From Clostridia bacterium (GTDB lineage: Bacteria > Bacillota > Clostridia > UMGS1883), in the NCBI GenBank assembly GCA_030527235.1, contig JAUNBL010000015.1:1-41490 (forward strand): 41,490 bases of DNA, written 5' to 3'. This document shows positions 35,542-41,490 of the stretch, piece by piece. The notes below the pieces were generated by a model. It had not been told where the DNA came from. It worked only from the letters and a program-made list of their open reading frames with translations, and did no database searches. The first letter of the stretch is position 1, and each line of letters opens with the position of its first letter. Position numbers and translations under genes: made by a program.

Positions 35542-36682
35542 AGCTGCCTCTCTTCTCGTCTATGAAGGCGATAATTTTTTTTGCACGTGTCTTTATGGCA
35601 AACCCGTTTGCCCGCTCTGCCGCGGCCGCGCTCATTCTCTCGCGCAGGGCCTTATTGTCACGCAAGGCTGCAATCGCCGCCGCGATGGCGTCTGTGTCAT
35701 CTGAATCAACACGGATAGAGTATTGTTCCTCCAAAATATCATCATTAAAACAAAGGTTTGAAGATATAATCGGCAAACCGCATGCCATTGCCTCAAGTAT
35801 TGCGTTGCAGCAGCCTTCCGCACGCGTCGGAAGCACGAATACGTCCGCCGCGTTAAGATACGTAACAATTTTCTCATGCGCCAGCTTATCGCAGAACAAA
35901 ATCCCTTCGCACTCGGGCGGAAAATCTCCGCTTCCGATAAAGATTGACTGCACGCCGCCCGCCTTTTTTATCGCCTCACCCAAACGGTTTGCGCCTTTGC
36001 GTTCGTTAAAAGCGCCCAGAAATGCAACGATAAACGCGTCCTGGGGAAAATCCAGCGCTTTCCTTGCAAGCGCCTTGCTTGACACATAGAACTCGTCCGA
36101 ATCAATGCCGTTTGGAAGCACTATACATTTTTCGCGCGGAGCAAGCCGCATTTTCACGCAGTCTTCCATATTCTCTGAGGAGACGCATATAACGCCGTTT
36201 ACGCGATTGAGGCAGTGCATAATGTCCTCAAGCCGGTTTGTTTCGAGCACAGAAATTTTGCTCTCACCACAGGCGACAAACACCGGCAGCTTTTCGTCTG
36301 CCTTTGCTGCGGCGATGCCGCATTCCCAAAAGTGACCATACAGCACGTCCGCGCCTTTTACTCTACGGTACGCGCGCCTAACAGCGCGTTCAAACAGTAT
36401 ATTATTCACATCAGCCTTGCCCGCCTTAAAATTTGAAAACGTGGCAAAATACGGCTGATATATATCAATCGTATTGCCGCACTTGGTAGTTTTTTGCCAA
36501 AACGACGGATTCCTCGCAATGCCGCGCAAAAGGCACTTTGTTATGCTTTGCGGAGCGATAACGCTGACCTTCACGCCCTCATCCGCAATTTGGCAGACAA
36601 GTCGGTCCACAAAGCTGAATATTGGATTTTTTTCCGTCGGATAGCCCTGAGCTACAACGCAAATATGCTTCAAATTACTCAC
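35534..36682 (-). CDS. Family 4 glycosyltransferase
   Basis: GT-B fold retaining glycosyltransferase of 382 residues. The C-terminal nucleotide-sugar domain has FLGAFNERKGANRLGEAIKK, FIGSGDFPPECEGI, ADVFVLPTRAEGCCNAILEA and MACGLPIISSNL, with the E-x7-E motif of GT4. The N-terminal acceptor domain starts with VVAQGYPTEKNPIFSFVDRL. Its start overlaps the Asn-synthase-like gene by 4 bases (ATGA), so the genes are coupled. Sugar specificity is unknown. Confidence 0.92.
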   Translation of the reverse strand: MSNLKHICVVAQGYPTEKNPIFSFVDRLVCQIADEGVKVSVIAPQSITKCLLRGIARNPSFWQKTTKCGNTIDIYQPYFATFSNFKAGKADVNNILFERAVRRAYRRVKGADVLYGHFWECGIAAAKADEKLPVFVACGESKISVLETNRLEDIMHCLNRVNGVICVSSENMEDCVKMRLAPREKCIVLPNGIDSDEFYVSSKALARKALDFPQDAFIVAFLGAFNERKGANRLGEAIKKAGGVQSIFIGSGDFPPECEGILFCDKLAHEKIVTYLNAADVFVLPTRAEGCCNAILEAMACGLPIISSNLCFNDDILEEQYSIRVDSDDTDAIAAAIAALRDNKALRERMSAAAAERANGFAIKTRAKKIIAFIDEKRGSYV

Positions 36683-38418
36683 CCTTGAAAGTTAGTTGAC
36701 ATTTCATAAAGAGTACATACGGTAAATACAGTATTATTTATTTCAACATTCCCCGCCTCAAAATAGGCCGTGTTTATGTTAGGGAACTCATTCTTGAAAT
36801 ACTCATATGCCTTGGAAAAATAAGCGCTCTTGGCAAGAAGTTTTTGCAGCTTCCTCACTTCTTTTTCGTTTGCCTTATCGTGTGCGGCCTTATAAATATA
36901 TACGTCGCTCGGCAAAATCGAGCGCAGACCCCACTTGATTTTCTGCATCAGCGGCATCCGAGTCATGTCGTAGCCGTAAGAGGACGGGCATTTAATGACC
37001 TCCGCGTCAAGCGTCTTTATCATTTCGCCCTCAAATTCGCCGTACAATCCTGCAAAACGGTACATGTCGTACGCTTTGTCAACCAACGCGCTCTCCGTAA
37101 ACGGAGCGAGATAAAAGCTTTGCGTGTTGTTTGCCGAAGCGACACATGCTAAGGCATTGGGGATTCTGTTTTGCGCAAAATAGAGCTTTGCGGCAAAGCG
37201 GTCAGTCCGTCCGGAAAGCTTTATCCCAAATTCGTTTTCCATTTTGGCAATTATACTGCTTTGTATTGTCTCAAAAGTCTCCTTATCAAAAAGATACGGA
37301 GCTCTGATAGTGTAAACATGCGCTTTGAGCCACTTTTTGAAATTTATCGTTTTTGCAGAAGTGTGATAGAAATTTCTGTATATCTCCCCGCCCACTCCGG
37401 AAAATGTAAGCCGCGCATCGCCTGTAGTCTGTTCCTTATACCACGGTGTATGTGTCGCCGAAAAAACACCGATGTTTTCAGAGTTGCGTCCGTCAAAATA
37501 GTACACGTTTGTACGCAGAATTTCATCTATCTCTTGCGGCTCATAATCAGTGATGTACTTCGTCGGTATCTTTCGCAGCGCAGTGTCATGCACCTTCGCT
37601 ATATTTTCCGCCAGCGCCATCTCACGATTGTGCACGTCCTTTGTGTTGTGCGTGTGCGCGCTTGTAAGATTTCCCAGAGCTTTGCAGGCGGCAGCATATA
37701 TAAGACGGCTGTCATACCCTCCCGAAAGCCCCTGCTCCGCGCCGTATTCGGTGCAAAGCGCCTTAACGCTCTCAAAATAGTTTTCTATCTGCGTACACTG
37801 CTCGCGCACCATTTCCTCACGCGAAGCAGAGCTTGTCCGCGGAGAATACTTATAATCGTTCTTTACAAACTCCACACCGTCAAACCGCTTTTCCTTCCTG
37901 CAAAGGCGTACAATCTCATTTGACAACGTATCGGGCGCGGTCAGATAGCCATAAAGAAGCTTTTCGTAAACAGCCGTTTTATTGACGCTGTGCTTTTTTA
38001 CAGCGGCAGCGGCAAGGAAGGAGGTGGTCATAAAGCTCCTTTCCCTGTCTGAAAAAATGTGCGTCATATTCATCGCGTCACACAAAAGTGTAAGCGCGCC
38101 GTTTATGTAAAAAATCAAAACAAAATTTCCGGAAAACTCGTCCGTGTCCAAGCTGCCGGAGAGGAAATCTTCAAGCGCAATCTTAAGAGATTCTGCGTAA
38201 GAGTTCCCCTTATACGCGAATGTGCCCACCGCAAAAACGCGTCCTTGCTCGGTTTGAAAGAAATTTTCCGTATCGACAAGCCTTTTTTTGTACAAGAGCA
38301 GTTCAAAACCGCCAACTTCAAATACGTTAAGCGCGCCGAGGCTTCTTTTGGCAAAAACGCGCTTTGCAGCATCGATGTCAATGCCCGAACCCTTTCGCGC
38401 CAAAAAAAACGCAGCCAT
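36679..38418 (-). CDS. Asparagine-synthase-like protein lacking the glutaminase cysteine
   Basis: The 579-residue protein has the two-part layout of asparagine synthetase B: an N-terminal class II amidotransferase-like fold (about 1-150, with DEFSGNFVLIFYINGALTLL resembling the GEFAFV region) and a C-terminal ATP-pyrophosphatase domain with the PP-loop SGGYDSR at 232-238. The N-terminus is MAAFF instead of MCG, so the nucleophilic Cys2 is missing and glutamine cleavage is not expected; beta-lactam synthetase-like enzymes show the same loss. ATG at 38418 overlaps the upstream stop as TGATG, and the TTG at 38421 is rejected. It may adenylate a carboxyl group of a glycan or its peptide side chain; substrate unknown. 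Confidence 0.8.
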   Translation of the reverse strand: MAAFFLARKGSGIDIDAAKRVFAKRSLGALNVFEVGGFELLLYKKRLVDTENFFQTEQGRVFAVGTFAYKGNSYAESLKIALEDFLSGSLDTDEFSGNFVLIFYINGALTLLCDAMNMTHIFSDRERSFMTTSFLAAAAVKKHSVNKTAVYEKLLYGYLTAPDTLSNEIVRLCRKEKRFDGVEFVKNDYKYSPRTSSASREEMVREQCTQIENYFESVKALCTEYGAEQGLSGGYDSRLIYAAACKALGNLTSAHTHNTKDVHNREMALAENIAKVHDTALRKIPTKYITDYEPQEIDEILRTNVYYFDGRNSENIGVFSATHTPWYKEQTTGDARLTFSGVGGEIYRNFYHTSAKTINFKKWLKAHVYTIRAPYLFDKETFETIQSSIIAKMENEFGIKLSGRTDRFAAKLYFAQNRIPNALACVASANNTQSFYLAPFTESALVDKAYDMYRFAGLYGEFEGEMIKTLDAEVIKCPSSYGYDMTRMPLMQKIKWGLRSILPSDVYIYKAAHDKANEKEVRKLQKLLAKSAYFSKAYEYFKNEFPNINTAYFEAGNVEINNTVFTVCTLYEMSTNFQG

Positions 38419-39350
38419 CAACAGACCCCTCTCTTTGTTTTTTCCGGCAGATTAAACATGTCGCCAATCTTGATATCCCACTCAAATGGCAATATAGGCT
38501 GCATACCGTTTGCTGGGAAAAACGTAAATTCACCAAAATATATCTTTCCGTCACACTCGAAGAAATCAACTCTCACAAACGGGAACTCCTTTGCGAAATG
38601 CTCTGCAATCTCCACCATCCGCGCAAACTGCACCGGCTGCTTAGGCGTGGTATCATGGTCGCGCCAGTTTGACTTGCGCGCCTCCATAAGATTCCAATCC
38701 ATATCATAGTAGTTCATACGCAAATCACTCTGCCGGTTTGAGCACACCAACGTAAATCTCGCTTTGCCGTCAAAGCAGTGTATTTTATAATCGCTCATGG
38801 AGGAGCCGTCCGCATTTTCAAGAAATTTTTCGCATATGATGCGGCGCTTCATATTGCCGTAGTGCCACTCGCCCGAAAGTTTGGCAAAATCCTTCTTAAG
38901 CCACGTACGCATTATTTCGCGTGCGTTCTCGATATCAAGAGCCGATTTGTCAGTGCAAATGAGATAATCGCCGCTTGAATGATTCGCCTTCAAGACGAAT
39001 TTTTCTCCCATTGCGGCAAAGTCCACGTCTTCCGCGCTGTCCCACGCGCCGTAAAGCGTATTCAGCATATCTCCATATCCCGCATCCTGCAAAAAGCCGC
39101 GTACCGCATATTTATCAGCCATAGTACACATTGCGGGATTCCTGTAATAGAGAATATACCATATTATCTTTTCGTTAAACCCGCGTGGATTTTTAAGGTC
39201 CAGCCTGCGCTGAAAACGCACCTTATATTTTCGGCGGAAAACCACCTCCGGACACAAGGTATACAAAATTTTCAAGCCCAGCGTTTTTAAGCAAACGGCT
39301 GCTTTATAGAGCGCTGCATTCGATTTTATGCCATCCTTGAATTTGTTCAT
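38418..39350 (-). CDS. TupA-like ATP-grasp protein
   Basis: The 310-residue protein matches the ATPgrasp_TupA family, named from TupA of an alkaliphilic Bacillus that makes teichuronopeptide. Seen are DLKNPRGFNEKIIWYILYYR, KFVLKANHSSGDYLIC, SDYKIHCFDGKARFTLVCSN and the metal/ATP-binding DFFECDGKIYFGEFTFFPAN. ATP-grasp enzymes form acyl-phosphate intermediates to join a carboxylate to an amine or similar group. Annotations as glycosyltransferase exist for this family but the fold is a ligase fold. It directly precedes and overlaps the Asn-synthase-like gene, suggesting joint action on one substrate. Confidence 0.88.
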   Translation of the reverse strand: MNKFKDGIKSNAALYKAAVCLKTLGLKILYTLCPEVVFRRKYKVRFQRRLDLKNPRGFNEKIIWYILYYRNPAMCTMADKYAVRGFLQDAGYGDMLNTLYGAWDSAEDVDFAAMGEKFVLKANHSSGDYLICTDKSALDIENAREIMRTWLKKDFAKLSGEWHYGNMKRRIICEKFLENADGSSMSDYKIHCFDGKARFTLVCSNRQSDLRMNYYDMDWNLMEARKSNWRDHDTTPKQPVQFARMVEIAEHFAKEFPFVRVDFFECDGKIYFGEFTFFPANGMQPILPFEWDIKIGDMFNLPEKTKRGVC

Positions 39351-39469
39351 ATATGTATGCCTCTTTTTCCTGTTCTTTAAGCTCTATGACGTTAAAATGC
39401 GGGCAGTAAATATCAATATGCCCATGGCATGTTTTTGCATCCGGTCAAAACTCACGTGTACATCTTTTT
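39351..39469. other. Gap upstream of the TupA-like gene with a short open frame
   Basis: A minus-strand frame of 31 codons at 39347-39442 contains HGHIDIYCPHFNVIELKEQE and ends with TGA overlapping the TupA-like ATG (ATGA). It has no start codon with a ribosome binding site and matches nothing I recognise. It may be the tail of a decayed gene or chance. AGGAAAAAGAGG upstream of 39350 serves as the ribosome binding site of the TupA-like gene. Confidence 0.35.
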
Positions 39470-40627
39470 CTATTCTCCTATCGCACGAGCGGCAAGGAAG
39501 GAGTACGAAAAAGATTCAATACCTTTTTCCTTTGCCACACGGCGCATTGCGTCGAGCTTGCCGCGGTTTTGACAAAGGTCTTTAAGCGTCTTTTCAAGTT
39601 CTTCCTCCGAAGCTTCTTCCAGAAACACGCAGTTTCCTCCCAAGTCAACATGCGTCGTTCCGTCCCAGCGCTTAAATACACACGGCGCGCCTACTCCGAC
39701 TGCTTGTTCCCAAAATACGCTGTGCCTACCCGGAAACACAACCAGGTCTGCCGCCGCAAAGTAACAATACGCATCCTCAGGCGTTATCCATCCGGCGTAA
39801 AATATCCGCTCGCAGTTCGTGCGGCGTTCAAACTCCGCCTGAAGCGATTTCGCAATGGAGCCGAATATAACCAGTTTTACCTTGTCATTATCTGTGTTTT
39901 TAACTGCGTCGGCAAGCAGAAGAATCTCTTGCTTGTATTCGTCTATCTTGCCGCCGGTAACGACGAAAAAATCATCTTCAGCAATGTTGAACTTCGTGCG
40001 GATTTCATCTTTCATTTCGCTTCTAAGCGCCCTTTGTACGCATTCATCATCGGCGCCCATGAAAAGAAGCTCAACCTTGTCCGGACTTACTGCGTACATC
40101 TTTTTCAAAAAGTCTACCCGCGCAGGAAGTACGCCGTAGAGCTTTTTTACATAGGGAAGCAACAGTTTTGTGTAATGCTTCCAAACAATTTTATGCAATA
40201 CATTTTTAGAGACAAATGACTGCGCGCTGTTTGTATAATCCGCATGGTTATCGCCGTACAGCGTTACACCCGGGTTGTCTCTTACATAGCGCGTTATGTC
40301 CTTAACGGCCGCCGTCTGTATGCAGTGTAAAAAGATTATGTCCGGCTTTTGCTCGCAAAGCGCCTCATACAAGCCATTGTACTTCCGCAGAATTTTCGCC
40401 GCAGCGCCCATAGGAGGAGAAAGGCGAACCACGTTCACTCCGTTCTCGTCCGTGTACTCGCCTTCTTTGAAATAGCTCTGGCTTCCCGCATCCGCACCAT
40501 GTACGAACGGTGTAGTTATGAGCGATACGTTATGCCCTGATTTACGATGCCATTTAGCAAGCACATTTTCATGGTAACTCCAGCCGTCATTATACGGACC
40601 GGACAAAAAAACATGCGTAATGTTCAT
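39470..40627 (-). CDS. Glycosyltransferase (GT-B fold, GT4-like)
   Basis: The 385-residue protein starts NITHVFLSGPYNDGWSYHEN and has the GT-B layout: an acceptor domain to about 190, then a donor domain with FFVVTGGKIDEYKQEILLLA, VIFGSIAKSLQAEF and YFAAADLVVFPGRHSVFWEQ followed by AVGVGAPCVFKRWDG. The usual EALACG-type GT4 motif is replaced by the FWEQAVGVGAP variant, where the glutamate is kept. It overlaps the upstream glycosyltransferase by 4 bases (ATGA). Sugar specificity cannot be read. Confidence 0.85.
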   Translation of the reverse strand: MNITHVFLSGPYNDGWSYHENVLAKWHRKSGHNVSLITTPFVHGADAGSQSYFKEGEYTDENGVNVVRLSPPMGAAAKILRKYNGLYEALCEQKPDIIFLHCIQTAAVKDITRYVRDNPGVTLYGDNHADYTNSAQSFVSKNVLHKIVWKHYTKLLLPYVKKLYGVLPARVDFLKKMYAVSPDKVELLFMGADDECVQRALRSEMKDEIRTKFNIAEDDFFVVTGGKIDEYKQEILLLADAVKNTDNDKVKLVIFGSIAKSLQAEFERRTNCERIFYAGWITPEDAYCYFAAADLVVFPGRHSVFWEQAVGVGAPCVFKRWDGTTHVDLGGNCVFLEEASEEELEKTLKDLCQNRGKLDAMRRVAKEKGIESFSYSFLAARAIGE

Positions 40628-41490
40628 TGTTTCAGTCCTCTCCCTACTTGTATCAGCGTTTTATAGTAGTTTTCCGCCTCATAATTCTCCGTCGCAAAAA
40701 GTCGGTTCTCTTTCACAGACGCTTCGTTTCTCACCGGTGTATTTAGTATAACCTCACACAAGGCGTCAACATTTTTCGGTTCAACATACGTCCCGATTGG
40801 CGCCGGCGCACAATACGGTATGCCGGAGATGTTAAAGCCGCATATTCTCGCCCCGCACGCCATTGCCTCAAGGCACGTATTCGGCAGTGTATCGGCAAAG
40901 CTTGTGCAAACAAAAAGGTCCGCCAAAGAATAATACGCTGCCAATTCATCTTGGTCCTTCACATAGCTTACCGGTATAAAGTTTTTGGGGCATATGGACT
41001 TGTTCGTGTCAAACCCTACATGCACGAAACTAATATCCGCGTGCTTCTCAAGTTTCCGCGCCGCTTCCAAATAATACTGCGAGCCTTTCCTTACATGAGA
41101 AAACTGCGCCACATTCAGTATGACTTTGTTTTCGGGCGGTATGGACAGCTCGCGCCGCAGGTTTTCCGTGTTTCTCGGAAAAAAAGTGCGCTTTGTGTCT
41201 ATCCCTTCAACCGCCACCTCAAACCGCTTGCCGCGTAATAGTTTGGAGTTTTTTGCCCGCTCCACGGTGTATGGGATTCCGGTAAAGACCACGTTGTCAA
41301 ACCCGTTGTAAAGTTTCTCCTTGTCGCGCAGAATTTTACGAGACCTGTCGAAAAAAAGGCTTTTGGGGTATTCGCCCTTCTGGGGGCAATTCCCACAGTC
41401 TTGGTTATACTTCTCACAATTAAGAGGGAAACAGCACTTTCCCAAAAAGGGAGATTCATCGAGCATAGTGTAAACGCAAAATATATTCTT
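40624..41490 (-). CDS. Family 4 glycosyltransferase, 5' end outside the window
   Basis: The open frame continues through the window edge: upstream of the methionine at 41466 it still reads KNIFCVYT, joining MLDESPFLGKCCFPLNCEKY in the pattern seen inside GT4 proteins (WTLHD-x-WPFTGxC with a cysteine-rich loop, here CEKYNQDCGNCPQKGEYP). The donor domain has ILNVAQFSHVRKGSQYYLEA, DLFVCTSFADTLPNTCLEAM and ACGARICGF with the E-x7-E type motif. About 289 residues are present; roughly the first 100 residues of the protein are missing. It is translationally coupled to the next glycosyltransferase. Confidence 0.9.
   Translation of the reverse strand, partial: KNIFCVYTMLDESPFLGKCCFPLNCEKYNQDCGNCPQKGEYPKSLFFDRSRKILRDKEKLYNGFDNVVFTGIPYTVERAKNSKLLRGKRFEVAVEGIDTKRTFFPRNTENLRRELSIPPENKVILNVAQFSHVRKGSQYYLEAARKLEKHADISFVHVGFDTNKSICPKNFIPVSYVKDQDELAAYYSLADLFVCTSFADTLPNTCLEAMACGARICGFNISGIPYCAPAPIGTYVEPKNVDALCEVILNTPVRNEASVKENRLFATENYEAENYYKTLIQVGRGLKQ

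Larger units (their letters stand above)
23589..41490 (-). other. Cell-surface polysaccharide biosynthesis locus (5' end outside the window)
   Basis: All genes are on the minus strand, mostly with 0-25 base gaps or short overlaps, pointing to one long operon whose promoter is beyond 41490. It contains a Wzx-type flippase, a Wzy-type polymerase, at least four glycosyltransferases, nucleotide-sugar enzymes and ATP-dependent modification enzymes, i.e. a Wzx/Wzy-style pathway. No chain-length regulator, tyrosine kinase or initiating glycosyl-phosphate transferase lies inside the window; they may be upstream. Confidence 0.8.

Noticed and set aside
40624..41466. Complete 280-residue glycosyltransferase starting at 41466
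   Set aside because: The frame stays open to the window edge with family-like residues upstream, so the methionine is internal and the gene is cut by the window.

Overview
The window looks like a chromosomal piece of a member of the Clostridia (Bacillota), probably an uncultured gut-type anaerobe. The evidence is the combination hprK, rapZ, whiA, type II-like murB, a PHP-containing dnaE and the pyrH-frr-uppS-cdsA-dxr-rseP order, plus strong GGAGG ribosome binding sites. GC content is moderate. Nearly every gene is on the minus strand, so transcription runs from high to low coordinates. The species cannot be named from the sequence alone.

Region 1 (about 67-16470) is a dense housekeeping block read from pyrH down to dnaE. 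Its order is pyrH, frr, uppS, cdsA, dxr, rseP, nusB, xseA, xseB, ispA, a YuiD-like phosphatase-fold membrane protein, prfA, hprK, murB, rapZ, whiA, dnaE. It links nucleotide supply, ribosome recycling and release, isoprenoid and undecaprenyl lipid supply, peptidoglycan precursors, carbon regulation and replication. Gaps are a few bases, and many starts overlap the previous stop.

Region 2 (16483-22913) holds two units. One is a strong promoter followed by an Mbeg1-like alpha/beta hydrolase and an RlmL-type RNA methyltransferase. The other is a hybrid histidine kinase followed by a lipoprotein that fuses a sugar-type solute-binding protein to a 5'-nucleotidase C-terminal domain. No ABC permease or ATPase accompanies the lipoprotein.

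Region 3 (22914-23588) is the main non-coding stretch. It contains a near-consensus promoter for the kinase, an eroded IS481-type transposase remnant, a palindromic element, a terminator, and an initiator tRNA-fMet with its own promoter.

Region 4 (23589-41490, continuing past the window) is a cell-surface polysaccharide locus. It encodes glycosyltransferases, a TupA-like ATP-grasp protein, an asparagine-synthase-like protein without the glutaminase cysteine, a Wzy-type polymerase, a CapA-family protein, a Wzx/TuaB-type flippase, a nucleotide-sugar route, a UDP-glucuronate 4-epimerase-like protein and a VanZ protein. The sugar genes are the standout. RfbA and RfbB are present without RfbC or RfbD, but with an NDP-hexose 2,3-dehydratase, a Gfo/Idh/MocA reductase and a DegT aminotransferase. 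Together they predict a dTDP-amino-2,4,6-trideoxyhexose (or the 3-amino isomer), a sugar class best known from actinomycete antibiotics, here apparently destined for a surface glycan.
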